DNA of 64,000 bases, taken from Marinobacter lipolyticus (lineage in GTDB: Bacteria; Pseudomonadota; Gammaproteobacteria; Pseudomonadales; Oleiphilaceae). Below the pieces are notes generated by a model. That model was not told where the DNA came from. It did not search any database and saw only the letters and a program-made list of their open reading frames with translations. How positions within the stretch are numbered: position 1 is the first letter of the stretch; every line of letters starts with the position of its first letter. A program made the position numbers and the translations under genes. Shown here one piece after another: positions 51,277-59,470 of this stretch. The stretch lies in NCBI RefSeq assembly GCF_018424605.1, contig NZ_QTKT01000001.1, positions 186,001 through 250,000 on the forward strand, in the 5' to 3' direction.

Positions 51277-51627
51277 TCAGCCGGGCAGAACCACGTGATC
51301 AAATCGGTCCATGGTGGCGCGCAGGTCGTCTACAGGCAGCGTGCCATCGATCAGTGCGCCCTCATTCAGCCCGAATCGCCGGCAGGCGGCGTTGTCCACC
51401 AGCAGGGCGTCAATTCCGAAGATCGCCGCCGCTTTCAGGTTGCGCTCCACCGATTTCTGCGCCACAGCATCTGCCTGCTGGCCCTGCTTCAGCCACAGCA
51501 CCCCCTCGCCGATGAAGAGCAGGGACACGGGCTGATCAAAGGCGGCCAGCGAAAAGGCCATATCGAGGCTTTCGCGGCCACTCCAGCTGCCGTATGGAGG
51601 GCAGTCGATGACAATCAGCGTGTGCAT
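51277..51627 (-). CDS. tusC: Sulfurtransferase complex subunit TusC (DsrF family)
   Basis: TusBCD subunit, 116 residues of DsrE/F fold: CPPYGSWSGRESLDMAFSLAAFDQPVSLL in two overlapping pieces, the FIGEGVLWLKQGQ strand and the C-terminal DRFDHVVLPG. It lies 3 nt after tusD, with a 33-nt gap to tusB. Confidence 0.9.
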   Translation of the reverse strand: MHTLIVIDCPPYGSWSGRESLDMAFSLAAFDQPVSLLFIGEGVLWLKQGQQADAVAQKSVERNLKAAAIFGIDALLVDNAACRRFGLNEGALIDGTLPVDDLRATMDRFDHVVLPG

Positions 51628-51630
51628 AGG

Positions 51631-52044
51631 TCAGTCCCCGCCGTGGAAATAGATTATCCGCGACGACTGGATCGTGCTTTCAACCCACTCGCCCAGTCCG
51701 GCGATGGTGAAAGGGCGCGCCAGATTATGTGCCGGGAGCTCATAGCGATCCTGTTCAGCCTGGTCAACCAGGCCGCGCCTTAGGGCGGACGCGACACAGG
51801 CAATACCTGGAATGGCGTGCGCCTCGAGGAATTCGCACCAGGCGGCAGGCCAGTTGGTTTCATCCGATGGCGGGCAGGCCAGTACAGAGGCAAGATGAAC
51901 GCCTTCCCCGTACAGGAACACCCGATCAATGGTATGCCCCTGAGCAACAGCCGCCCGGGCAAAACCCAGGGCAGTTTGTGGCGCCTGCGTGGAGTAGGGG
52001 GCTCCGGTAATGACCAGCGTGAAGTGATGGGGCTCTGATGACAT
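51631..52044 (-). CDS. tusD: Sulfurtransferase complex subunit TusD (DsrE family)
   Basis: Catalytic subunit of TusBCD that receives persulfide sulfur from TusA. With ATG 52044 the protein is 137 residues and carries the active cysteine in IACVASALRRG (Cys83, equivalent to E. coli Cys78), together with VITGAPYSTQAPQTALGFA and FLYGEGVH. A TTG at 52077 could extend it by 11 residues; neither start has a strong ribosome site. First gene of the tusDCBE operon. Confidence 0.9.
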   Translation of the reverse strand: MSSEPHHFTLVITGAPYSTQAPQTALGFARAAVAQGHTIDRVFLYGEGVHLASVLACPPSDETNWPAAWCEFLEAHAIPGIACVASALRRGLVDQAEQDRYELPAHNLARPFTIAGLGEWVESTIQSSRIIYFHGGD

Positions 52045-52091
52045 GAGGTATCGGGAATCCTGCAAACGTTCCGTCAAGTGTACCTAAAGCA

Positions 52092-52117
52092 AAAGCCCCG
52101 GCAAGTGCCGGGGCTTT
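52092..52117 (-). terminator. Terminator of the yccA-like gene
   Basis: Eleven-bp stem AAAGCCCCGGC/GCCGGGGCTTT (52092-52102, 52107-52117) with a 4-nt loop. On the minus strand it runs into a T-rich stretch. It separates the Bax-inhibitor gene from tusD. Confidence 0.85.
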
Positions 52118-52142
52118 CAGGTGTGGCGACAACTAACTTTGA

Positions 52143-52841
52143 TCAGTCTTCGCCGCTGAATGCCATCAGCAGGTGCAGCAGGCTGACAAACAGGTTGTAG
52201 ATAGACACATACAGGCCGACGGTGGCGATGATGTAATTGCGCTCACCGCCATTGATGATCCGGCTGGTTTCAAACAGGATCATGATGGACGCAAAGATGG
52301 TGAAGCCCGCGGAAACGGCCAGGTGCAGTACCGAGCTTTCCATGATGAACGCCAGCACCATGGCACCGATCAGCACGAAGGCGCCAGCGGTCAGGAAGCT
52401 GGACATGAAGCTGAAATCTTTCTTGGTGATGATCGCGGTGGCTGACAGGCCAACGAAGGCGACAGCAGTGAGCGTGAGCGCCTGTGCGACGATCTGTGAG
52501 GCGCCTGCAGCCACGATTGCACCGATGATCGGGCCCAGGGTGTACCCCATGAAGCCGGTCAGTGCGAACGTGGTTACGATGCCCCAGGGGCTGTTCTTCA
52601 GCTTATAGGTTGCGAACAGCAGGCCGATGTAACCAACGATGGTAATCAGGAATCCCGGGTGAGTGCCGTTCATGTTCAGGAAGGCAGTCAGTGCCGAAAA
52701 CGCCAGGGTCATGCCTAGCAGCATGTAAGTGTTGCGCAACACATTCATGGTATCCGCACTGATGCCGGTGGTCGCGCGCTCTGCCTGGGGAGTGTTGTAG
52801 GCTCCCTGGTTGTTCTGAACGCCGAATCGTCTGTCTTCCAT
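52143..52841 (-). CDS. yccA: Bax inhibitor-1/YccA family membrane protein
   Basis: Seven-span inner-membrane protein. In E. coli YccA modulates FtsH proteolysis of SecY, and relatives are pH-sensitive calcium channels. The 232 residues have closely packed hydrophobic segments from about 35 to 225 (MLLGMTLAFSALTAFLN, FLITIVGYIGLLFATY, GIVTTFALTGFMGYTLGPII) and the FETSRIINGGERNYIIATVGLYVSIYNLF signature in overlapping parts. ATG 52841 has GGAG 6 nt upstream, while the ATG at 52847 directly abuts GGAG, so the shorter start is preferred. A tus-yccA pairing also occurs in Pseudomonas. Confidence 0.9.
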   Translation of the reverse strand: MEDRRFGVQNNQGAYNTPQAERATTGISADTMNVLRNTYMLLGMTLAFSALTAFLNMNGTHPGFLITIVGYIGLLFATYKLKNSPWGIVTTFALTGFMGYTLGPIIGAIVAAGASQIVAQALTLTAVAFVGLSATAIITKKDFSFMSSFLTAGAFVLIGAMVLAFIMESSVLHLAVSAGFTIFASIMILFETSRIINGGERNYIIATVGLYVSIYNLFVSLLHLLMAFSGED

Positions 52842-52895
52842 TGTCATCTCCGTAGGTCAAGCTCGGGTGTTCTCTGATTTTCAGATGCTACCACC

Positions 52896-52923
52896 ACTAT
52901 AATGTCACTACCGCAACTTTCAA
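52896..52923 (-). promoter_or_regulatory. Promoter of the yccA-like gene
   Basis: On the minus strand: TTGAAA (52918-52923), 16-bp spacer, TATAGT (52896-52901), 55 bp before the ATG. Confidence 0.55.
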
Positions 52924-53004
52924 TCATTTACGACAGAAAAGCGCCCGGCGGATTCCATTAATATCCGTTAATGTTCAAAGTTCCGGTCGAATTTATGCAG
53001 GGCG

Positions 53005-53032
53005 TTGACAGCACAGGCAATTCCGGTATCAT
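53005..53032 (+). promoter_or_regulatory. Promoter of tRNA-Ser
   Basis: Consensus TTGACA (53005-53010), 16-bp spacer, TATCAT (53027-53032), 37 bp before the mature tRNA 5' end. The best sigma-70 promoter match in the window. Confidence 0.8.
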
Positions 53033-53069
53033 GCTCACCGCTGTCGCAATGACGGCAAGTGAGAAAAAC

Positions 53070-53160
53070 GGTGGGCTGGCAGAGTGGCTGAATGCAGCGG
53101 TCTTGAAAACCGCCGAAGGTTAATAGCCTTCCCGGGGTTCGAATCCCTGGCCCACCGCCA
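53070..53160 (+). tRNA. tRNA-Ser (anticodon UGA)
   Basis: A 91-nt tRNA with a perfect 7-bp acceptor stem GGTGGGC/GCCCACC, discriminator G and encoded CCA (53158-53160). The anticodon arm is GCGGT-CTTGAAA-ACCGC with TGA at 53104-53106. A long variable arm (class II) and TTCGAAT in the T-loop identify tRNA-Ser. It reads UCA and neighbouring serine codons. It stands alone between yccA and hemH. Confidence 0.97.
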
Positions 53161-53286
53161 CTTTTCTCGACACCTTTCCTGATTCTCCTGTAAATCTTTC
53201 CTGATCTTCCGCCAAACGATGTGGCATTCGTAATTGTCCAGCTGTGGTGAATGCGTGTTTCGCGAAGCCTTGCCGGACCTGCGTGA

Positions 53287-54396
53287 TTACAGGTCGCGCC
53301 CGGGATAGATCCGTTCTTTTTGCTGTTTCGCCAGCGTGTCTCTGCGGGCCAGTGCTTCAGGCGCATTGGAGGGGACGTGCCAGCCCTGAAGGTTGTCCTC
53401 TATCAGCTGCACCAGGGCGTTGATGTGTCCGGGTGAGGCGTTCAGGGCCGGGATATAGCTGAAGCCCTCGCCCCCGGCTTCCATGAAATATTCCCGGTTT
53501 TCTTCGTCGATTTCTTCAATGGTTTCAAGACAATCTGACGAAAACCCCGGGCAGAATACGTCAATGGACTTCACACCTTCGCCAGGCAACGCTTTCAGCG
53601 TTTCGTCCGTATAGGGTTTCAGCCATTCCTCACGGCCGAACCGGGACTGGAACGTGGTCTGGTATTCGGAATTTGCCAGGCCGAGACACTCGGCGAGCAG
53701 GCGTGACGTCTTGTGGCACTCGCAGTGGTACGGGTCACCCTTGGTGATGTATTTCAAAGGCACGCCGTGGTAGGACAGGATCAGCTTCTGGTTACGGCCA
53801 TGCTGTTCCCAGTGGGCCCGAATGTGCGCAGCCATCGCTTCGATGTACGGCGGATAATCCGGGTAGTGGGATACAAACCGAAAATCCGGTAGCCAGCGCC
53901 GCCGGGTAAAGTCGCTGGCGATGGCATCAAACGTCGACGCCGACGTTGAGGCTGAGTACTGGGGGTACAGCGGGAGCACCAGTAACTTGCGGGCCCCCTG
54001 GCTATGCATTTCATCCAGCACCGTATGAATCGACGGATTGCCGTAGCGCATGGCAAAGCCCACCACCACATTATTGCCGTATTTTTTCTGCAGCTCCTTG
54101 CGAATGCCTTCGGCCTGGTTCGCCGTGTGAATCAGCAGCGGCGATCCTTCGGGCTGCCAGACGCTGGCATAGGCCTTGGCCGACTTTCTCGGGCGAATAC
54201 GCAGGATGACGCCGTGGAGAATAAGCCACCAGAGCAGCCTGGGCACCTCTACCACCCTCGGGTCCGCCAGAAACTCGGCAAGGTATCGCCTCAGGGCAGA
54301 GGGAGTGGGGGCATCCGGGGTGCCCAGGTTAGTGACCAGCACCCCCAGTTTCTCGGGCTGGACATGTCGGAAATTCTCGGTACCTTTGTACTGCAT
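53287..54396 (-). CDS. hemH: Ferrochelatase
   Basis: Inserts iron into protoporphyrin IX, the last step of heme synthesis. The 369 residues include LGVLVTNLGTPDAPTP, RYGNPSIHTVLDEM, the catalytic histidine in LILSYHGVPLKYITKGDPY, FQSRFGREEWLKPYTDET, and FCPGFSSDCLETIEEIDEENR with the catalytic glutamate region. The start at ATG 54396 matches the family; an in-frame extension to 54570 overlaps the next gene and is not conserved in character. Confidence 0.95.
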   Translation of the reverse strand: MQYKGTENFRHVQPEKLGVLVTNLGTPDAPTPSALRRYLAEFLADPRVVEVPRLLWWLILHGVILRIRPRKSAKAYASVWQPEGSPLLIHTANQAEGIRKELQKKYGNNVVVGFAMRYGNPSIHTVLDEMHSQGARKLLVLPLYPQYSASTSASTFDAIASDFTRRRWLPDFRFVSHYPDYPPYIEAMAAHIRAHWEQHGRNQKLILSYHGVPLKYITKGDPYHCECHKTSRLLAECLGLANSEYQTTFQSRFGREEWLKPYTDETLKALPGEGVKSIDVFCPGFSSDCLETIEEIDEENREYFMEAGGEGFSYIPALNASPGHINALVQLIEDNLQGWHVPSNAPEALARRDTLAKQQKERIYPGRDL

Positions 54397-54457
54397 GGAT
54401 AGGCGTCCTGACTGGCAATCGGTGATAACGACAATCTGCCCGGTAGCTCGACCGGTT

Positions 54458-54889
54458 CTAGCCCTGTTTGCCTGCCTGCTGGGCAAGCCTGGGGGCCAGG
54501 CCACTGATGTCGTAACCGGCGTTGCGGGCCTTGCTGACGATATCGGTAGCCGGTGTGGTGCGGGCGGCACTCAGTGCCCACAGCACGGTGCAGCGGGTTC
54601 CAGAGCGACAGAAAGCCAGTACGGGCTTCTCGGCCTGCTGGATCATCGGCGCAAAGCGGTCGACGTCGTCATCGGTGATGTGTCCGGATGCCACGGGAAG
54701 GTAGATCCACTCCAGCCCCTGAGCCTTGGCGGCTTGTTCAATCTCGCTCATGGCAGGCTGACCAGGCTCTTCCTGATCCGGACGATTGGCAACCAGCGTA
54801 CGGAAGCCAAGCCTCGCGATTTCCGCCACGTCTTCGACACTGATCTGGGGAGCCACGGTAATCTGATCGTCAATTTTTCTCAGTTCCAT
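54458..54889 (-). CDS. DUF442 rhodanese/phosphatase-like sulfur protein
   Basis: Protein-tyrosine-phosphatase-like fold (143 residues) found in other bacteria as a stand-alone protein or fused to sulfur dioxygenase (Blh/ETHE1 type) and linked with persulfide handling. The family stretches ISVEDVAEIARLGFRTLVANRPDQEEPGQP (in parts) and EWIYLPVASGHITDDDV are present, with the active-site loop CRSGTR (Cys94 to Arg99). Its place beside a YeeE/YedE pair supports a sulfur role. ATG 54889 is chosen because the upstream extension is unlike the family. Confidence 0.82.
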   Translation of the reverse strand: MELRKIDDQITVAPQISVEDVAEIARLGFRTLVANRPDQEEPGQPAMSEIEQAAKAQGLEWIYLPVASGHITDDDVDRFAPMIQQAEKPVLAFCRSGTRCTVLWALSAARTTPATDIVSKARNAGYDISGLAPRLAQQAGKQG

Positions 54890-54990
54890 AGAGCAAACAG
54901 GCCTTTTCCGGTCATTAGCGGTGTCAACGTAATGATGACACAGCGCACTGAATCTTTCAGTTGGACGAAGCCAATTGTACTCCAATTGTC

Positions 54991-55416
54991 TCAGGTGGAA
55001 GGCCGCCTGCGCTCAATCCATTCGTAAATCGCCATGCCCGCCAGCATGGCGGCCACGAAGACCGCTGCTTTTTGCTCCCCGGCACCCAGTGCGACCAACC
55101 CGGGGCCCGGACAGAAGCCGGCAATGCCCCAACCAACACCAAACAGCAGGCTGCCGCCCATCAGGCGTTTATCGATGCGGGAGCTGGTGGGTAGCTTCAT
55201 GTCGAAGCCGAGGAACGACAGGGTACGCTTACGTGCCAGCCCAAAAGCAACGAGGCCAACCAGAATGGCCCCGCCCATTACGAACGCGAGGGACGGGTCC
55301 CATAGGCCGGCCAGATCGAGGAAACCGAGTACCTTTTCCGGATTGGCCATGCCGGAAAGGATCAGCCCCAGACCAAAAATCAGCCCCGAGGCGAAGGCGG
55401 CGAGGGAGTATTTCAT
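54991..55416 (-). CDS. YeeE/YedE family transporter half (PmpB-like, DUF6691)
   Basis: Half-length inner-membrane protein of the YeeE/YedE thiosulfate-transporter family. The 141 residues have four likely spans and the cysteine-containing pore motif GIAGFCPGPGLVALG. Full-length YeeE has two such halves; here the other half is the next gene upstream, 4 nt away. The pair probably moves thiosulfate or a related sulfur compound. Confidence 0.85.
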   Translation of the reverse strand: MKYSLAAFASGLIFGLGLILSGMANPEKVLGFLDLAGLWDPSLAFVMGGAILVGLVAFGLARKRTLSFLGFDMKLPTSSRIDKRLMGGSLLFGVGWGIAGFCPGPGLVALGAGEQKAAVFVAAMLAGMAIYEWIERRRPST

Positions 55417-55420
55417 GGTG

Positions 55421-55858
55421 TCACACTCCAATAACGTGGCGAATCAGAAATACGGTGGCAAAGCCGGCGGCCATAAAGGTCACGGTGGCCGCCAGAGACC
55501 GGGGCGACAGGCGTGAAAGGCCGCAGACACCGTGACCGCTGGTGCAGCCGGAGCCATACCGGGTTCCAATGCCGACTAGAAGACCGGCGATGATCAGCGC
55601 CGGATAGCCGGCCTCTACTTCGATGACTGGCACGTCCGCTGCCAGCAACCAGAGAAGGGGGGCGCCCACCAGGCCGGCGATAAAGCTGACGCGCCAGCCT
55701 GTGTCGCCGGGCGTGGGTGCCAGTAGACCCCCGAGTATGCCGCTGATGCCTGCAATACGGCCGTTCAACAGAATAAAACTGCCGGCGGCCAGGCCAATCA
55801 GGATGCCGCCGGCCAGGGATGCCCATGGGGTGAATTCATTCCAGGCGATGTCGACCAT
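55421..55858 (-). CDS. YeeE/YedE family transporter half (PmpA-like)
   Basis: Partner half of the split sulfur-compound transporter. The 145 residues, from ATG 55858, show about four spans and the conserved pore motif [21 protein letters not shown] (in two overlapping pieces), with two cysteines. It is the first gene of the set with the PmpB-like and DUF442 genes. No ArsR-type BigR regulator, often found with this module, is encoded next to it. Confidence 0.85.
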   Translation of the reverse strand: MVDIAWNEFTPWASLAGGILIGLAAGSFILLNGRIAGISGILGGLLAPTPGDTGWRVSFIAGLVGAPLLWLLAADVPVIEVEAGYPALIIAGLLVGIGTRYGSGCTSGHGVCGLSRLSPRSLAATVTFMAAGFATVFLIRHVIGV

Positions 55859-55936
55859 TTGAACCTCTGCGGGTGCGCTGAAACCATTATTAGAATAACG
55901 ATAGAAGTAGAGGTAATAATAAGGCCGAAAGCCGTC

Positions 55937-55965
55937 AAAAAAAAGCCCGGCACTGGTGGCCGGGC
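55937..55965 (-). terminator. Orphan intrinsic terminator upstream of the PmpA-like gene
   Basis: On the minus strand: perfect 7-bp GC stem GCCCGGC/GCCGGGC (55959-55965 with 55945-55951), 7-nt loop, then eight T (55937-55944). It sits 79 nt upstream of the PmpA-like start, and no minus-strand gene precedes it. It may end a small RNA or act as an attenuator. The surrounding gap (55859-56226, 368 bp) shows no gene; its right end holds the phasin promoter region. Confidence 0.75.
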
Positions 55966-56159
55966 AGAGGCGTGCGAGTAGTATCCATGAAAGACTTCCA
56001 GACAAACCGGCATCAGCAGGGACGCCGGTATAGGGAAGTATTGACCATATTTTGTACACTTCAAGCGGCAGGCGGTTTACTTTCAAAACATTTTTTCATA
56101 TCGATAGGGTGCTTATACTGCCGCCTTTCACTGTGCGGGCTACAGCGCCATACAATGCA

Positions 56160-56188
56160 CTGAAATTCGCGCTCTCCTGTAATACAAT
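56160..56188 (+). promoter_or_regulatory. Putative phasin gene promoter
   Basis: CTGAAA (56160-56165), 17-bp spacer, TACAAT (56183-56188), 38 bp before the phasin ATG. A second possible -10, TATACT, lies at 56114-56119. Confidence 0.4.
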
Positions 56189-56226
56189 GGGCGCTAATTG
56201 CTGTTTTAACGCCCCGAGGTGGTTGC

Positions 56227-56634
56227 ATGTCCGAAGATAACGAAAACAAGCCGCAGAACGATCCTCTGCTTGCCGGCAAGATCAAGGATTCGGCCCGCCA
56301 GATCTGGCTGGCTGGTCTGGGTGCGTACACCAAAGCGGAAGAGGATGCCGGGCGGTTTTTCGAGCGGCTGGTTCAGGAAGGTGAGCAGCTCGAGAACAAG
56401 ACCCGTGGTGTAGTGGAAAAACAGATCAAGACCGTTGAGGATCGGGTTGGTGATGTACGGGAGCGGGCGACCGGTACCTGGGACCGGCTTGAACATATGT
56501 TCGATCAACGGGTGTCCGGTGCATTACGCCGGCTTGGCATTCACCGGCGGGAAGAAATCGAAGCGCTTGAGCGCCGCATTGCAGCGCTGGAGTCGGAACT
56601 GGGTCGTCTGCGCGGTGACGATTCCGAGGAGTAA
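56227..56634 (+). CDS. Phasin family (PhaI/PhaF-type) granule-associated protein
   Basis: Coats polyhydroxyalkanoate granules in relatives. The 135 residues match the N-terminal phasin module: KIKDSARQIWLAGLGAYTKAEEDAGRFFERLVQEGEQLE (in parts), a long helix, and a C-terminal leucine-heptad coiled coil (IEALERRIAALESELGRL). The Lys/Ala-rich histone-like tail of PhaF is absent, so it is PhaI-like. GAGGTGG precedes the ATG. No PHA synthase gene is in the window. Confidence 0.85.
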   Translation: MSEDNENKPQNDPLLAGKIKDSARQIWLAGLGAYTKAEEDAGRFFERLVQEGEQLENKTRGVVEKQIKTVEDRVGDVRERATGTWDRLEHMFDQRVSGALRRLGIHRREEIEALERRIAALESELGRLRGDDSEE

Positions 56635-56649
56635 ACCCCGCCTATCGCT

Positions 56650-57279
56650 TTACAGGTAGTCCTGACTCATCAGGCACACCTGTTCCTGCTCGTCCTGCCC
56701 GAGGTAGGGAAGCAGCAAATGCATCATCTGGTAGACACCACGCCCGGGATCGCCCGAATCCCGGTTGTCCAGGTGTGAAAGGCTGTCAAAACTGCTCCAG
56801 TAACAGGCGGTCAGGGTCAGCTGTTCGCACAGGGCAGAGAGCTGGCTGGCGGTGATGCTCATCATTCCCTGGCGCTGCAGGCTGCCACAGATCGTACGGA
56901 AGGCCTCCGTTTTCTTTTTCAGAATGCGCCGGAACCGGCTCTGCAGCTTCTCATACCGTGACAGCACGTTCACCAGATCCTGGTAGAGGAAGCGGTAGCG
57001 CGCGACCGTCTCGAACAACAGGTGCAGGAAAAAGCTCTGCTGGTCGAGGCTGATCTCCACGTCGTCCGGCACCGCCAGAAGGTCCAGCATCTCCTCTTCG
57101 TAGTGTTCGAAGATCTCTTCGACGATGTCGCCTTTGCTTTTGAAATGGTAGTACAGGTTGCCGGGGCTGATCTCCAGTTCGTCGGAGATCAGCAGGGTGG
57201 TTACGTTGGGTTCTCCAACGGCATTAAACAGCAGTAGGCTGGTCTCGAGAATACGGTCGCGTGTCTTGATTTTTTTCAT
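56650..57279 (-). CDS. TetR/AcrR family transcriptional regulator
   Basis: One-component repressor of 209 residues. The N-terminal helix-turn-helix is TRDRILETSLLLFNAVGEP...ISDELEISPGNLYYHFKSKGDI, followed by a helical ligand domain with an aromatic-rich character. ATG 57279 gives the usual short TetR N-terminus. It faces the phasin gene stop to stop (15 nt) and lies 20 nt after xthA on the same strand. The target is unknown; control of lipid or PHA genes is a guess from position. Confidence 0.85.
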   Translation of the reverse strand: MKKIKTRDRILETSLLLFNAVGEPNVTTLLISDELEISPGNLYYHFKSKGDIVEEIFEHYEEEMLDLLAVPDDVEISLDQQSFFLHLLFETVARYRFLYQDLVNVLSRYEKLQSRFRRILKKKTEAFRTICGSLQRQGMMSITASQLSALCEQLTLTACYWSSFDSLSHLDNRDSGDPGRGVYQMMHLLLPYLGQDEQEQVCLMSQDYL

Positions 57280-57299
57280 GTCGCGGCCTGGAGCCCGGG

Positions 57300-58112
57300 T
57301 TACAGATCGAAGCTTGCCCATACCGGACAATGGTCCGAGGGCCGCTCCATGGCACGAATGTCGTAAGACACACCGGCTTCCCGCGCCCGCGACAACAGGT
57401 CGTCGCTGGCCATGATCAGGTCGATTCGCAGACCCCGTCGCGGGTCCCTTTCGAATCCTTTGCTGCGGTAGTCGAACCAGCTGAAGGTATTCGCCTCGTC
57501 CGGGTGGAGATGACGAAACACGTCGGTAAAACCGCGGCTTTCCACCTGGCCCAGCCATTCACGCTCTTCCGGCAGGAAGCTGCACTTTCCGGTCCGCAGC
57601 CAGCGTTTGGCGTTGTCAGCGCCGATGCCGATGTCCTTGTCGGTAGGGGAGATGTTCATATCGCCCATCACAATAACATCATCACCCTGGGCCTTGAGCT
57701 CATCCAGGTAGCGCATCAGGTCGGTGTAGAACTTTTCCTTGGCAGGGAATTTCACCGGATGATCGCGGCTCTCGCCCTGAGGGAAATAACCGTTGATCAC
57801 GGTCAGTTTCCGCCCATTGCGTGTGAATTGCCCGGTGATCAGGCGGCGCTGGGAATCCTCGCCGTCCCATGGGTAGCCTTTGGTTACGGCCTCGGGTTCC
57901 TCGCGGGAGAGCAATGCAACGCCGTAGTGGGTTTTCTGGCCGTGGAAGTGCACGTGATAGCCCAGCTCGCGGATGGCCTCAACCGGAAAGTCGGTGTCGG
58001 TCACCTTGGTTTCCTGCAGCCCGATCACGTCCGGATCAAGACTGTTGATCACGGCTTCGAGCTGGTGGAGGCGGGTACGGATGCTGTTGACGTTAAAGGA
58101 CACGAACATCAT
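57300..58112 (-). CDS. xthA: Exodeoxyribonuclease III (AP endonuclease)
   Basis: Repairs abasic sites and 3' blocks in DNA. The 270 residues align closely with E. coli XthA: metal ligand Glu34 in [56 protein letters not shown], the [11 protein letters not shown] loop and catalytic RPSDHCPVW. Two ATGs are adjacent (58112 and 58109); the first keeps E. coli numbering. Confidence 0.96.
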   Translation of the reverse strand: MMFVSFNVNSIRTRLHQLEAVINSLDPDVIGLQETKVTDTDFPVEAIRELGYHVHFHGQKTHYGVALLSREEPEAVTKGYPWDGEDSQRRLITGQFTRNGRKLTVINGYFPQGESRDHPVKFPAKEKFYTDLMRYLDELKAQGDDVIVMGDMNISPTDKDIGIGADNAKRWLRTGKCSFLPEEREWLGQVESRGFTDVFRHLHPDEANTFSWFDYRSKGFERDPRRGLRIDLIMASDDLLSRAREAGVSYDIRAMERPSDHCPVWASFDL

Positions 58113-58208
58113 GGGCGATTGATCTCACTTCGCTGACTCTGGATTTGGCGCTCAGCGCAGGAGTCTACCACAGACGTTACAGGGTGCACCCTGACCGGAG
58201 GGACGCGC

Positions 58209-58952
58209 TCAGGGAGTCAGTTCACAATCCGGGCGTTCATTCACTTCATAACGTATGTGAGCGGTGTAGTTGCCATCGTCGTTCTTGCGGATATTGCTCA
58301 GCCCGATGTAATCCGTCAGGGCGCCGGACTCATCATAGCCCAGGGTAATCGGGTCAACCAGAAAGCGCAGCACCATGCCGGAGGGGCGGATGGTCACGGT
58401 GTGCGCAGCATCGGTCAGGTCGGTGGTGACCGGCTCCATGATGAACGCATAGTGTTTGCCCCGGGTAGGCGCGAGGAAACGGAAGTCCACGGATTTGTCA
58501 GCGGTCACGTTGTCCCAATGACGTCGGACAAGGTTGTCGAAACCGGCGTCAATCACCACTGCGTCGTCAAAGTCGGTGCGGAACTGTTCGGTGTCGCCGG
58601 ACGGGGTTTGCCAAAGGATGGACAATGCGTCCTCGTCCGCGCGGGTAATCTCAATGACTTCCTCAAAATCCGGCTGCTGAAAATCCATGTTCGGTCTTAA
58701 CGGCGAATACTGGTAATCCAGGGTTTTGGTGGCAAAGGGGCTGGTTTCGCCGGGCTTGCGGTACTCTACGGTGTGGGTAAGCGGGCGCCAGCGACCTTCG
58801 CGGCAGTCGCCGCTGACCGCATGGTATTCCTCGTAGACCGGTGTGCCATTCTCGGAGGCCTGGCCGGTAAAGGTGAACTGGGATTCGCTGGCAAACGCTG
58901 CCGGGGGCAGTGACGCAGCAAAAACGACGCAGGCAATCTGGTATCGATTCAT
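58209..58952 (-). CDS. Secreted/periplasmic protein of unknown function, last gene of the cfa operon
   Basis: Not recognised. The 247 residues begin with a clear signal peptide (YQIACVVFAASLPPAAFA, cleavage about residue 22) without a lipobox cysteine. The mature part is beta-rich with conserved-looking aromatic and Pro pairs (HTVEYRKPGETSPFATKTLDY in two parts). It could be a periplasmic lipid-binding or barrel-like protein, but no family is assigned. Its ATG overlaps the stop of the DUF2878 gene by 4 nt, tying it to the lipid-modification operon. Confidence 0.7.
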   Translation of the reverse strand: MNRYQIACVVFAASLPPAAFASESQFTFTGQASENGTPVYEEYHAVSGDCREGRWRPLTHTVEYRKPGETSPFATKTLDYQYSPLRPNMDFQQPDFEEVIEITRADEDALSILWQTPSGDTEQFRTDFDDAVVIDAGFDNLVRRHWDNVTADKSVDFRFLAPTRGKHYAFIMEPVTTDLTDAAHTVTIRPSGMVLRFLVDPITLGYDESGALTDYIGLSNIRKNDDGNYTAHIRYEVNERPDCELTP

Positions 58953-59470
58953 GAGGCAAGCTCCGTATACAAGGCATTACGCACATACAGTAGCAACGGG
59001 AAGACCACCATCCAGCCAATGGCAAGGGCCACCAGCGATGTTGCCAGCACCGGCAGCTCCACCGCGCCAAGCTGGCTGGCGGACCAATAGGCAAACGGGC
59101 CTGCCATCGGGGCCAGCACCCAGGGCAGCCAGCGTTTCCGGCTCACCCACTGCAAGGAATGGGAGAGGGTGGTCATGAAGATGGCCCATATGGCAATCAG
59201 CCAGATGGGTGTGAGTACCACCTGGCCGGTGCCATCGTCCAGAACCCCGGTGTAAAACCAGATGCCGTCCAGAACACCGCCCACCACCGTGCCCAGGCCC
59301 ACGAACTGCGCTTCCACCCAGCGGTTCTGGCTGATCAGCGCGAAATGGATGACCAGAAACACAGCCACCACGCCAGCAGCCATCACGCCCGGATAAAGAA
59401 TGCAGATCAACCATCCCGCCTGGAACAGCACGAAATTGATGACGTTGCGAAGGGTTTCGGACTGGATCAT
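58949..59470 (-). CDS. DUF2878 integral membrane protein
   Basis: Polytopic inner-membrane protein of unknown function, 173 residues with five to six hydrophobic segments (VINFVLFQAGWLICILYPG, VMAAGVVAVFLVIHFALI, PIWLIAIWAIFMTTLSHSL, LGAVELPVLATSLVALAIGWMVVF in parts). The pattern FQAGWxxCxxYPG and the location next to cfa are typical of DUF2878. It overlaps cfa and the following gene by 4 nt each. Confidence 0.8.
   Translation of the reverse strand: MIQSETLRNVINFVLFQAGWLICILYPGVMAAGVVAVFLVIHFALISQNRWVEAQFVGLGTVVGGVLDGIWFYTGVLDDGTGQVVLTPIWLIAIWAIFMTTLSHSLQWVSRKRWLPWVLAPMAGPFAYWSASQLGAVELPVLATSLVALAIGWMVVFPLLLYVRNALYTELAS

Noticed and set aside
53070..53286. tRNA-Ser as an integration site for a mobile element.
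   Set aside because: No repeat of the tRNA 3' end, no integrase and no change of gene content is seen; the next gene is hemH.
53287..54570. 58-codon N-terminal extension of HemH.
   Set aside because: Pro/Arg-rich sequence overlapping the DUF442 gene; HemH similarity begins just after ATG 54396.
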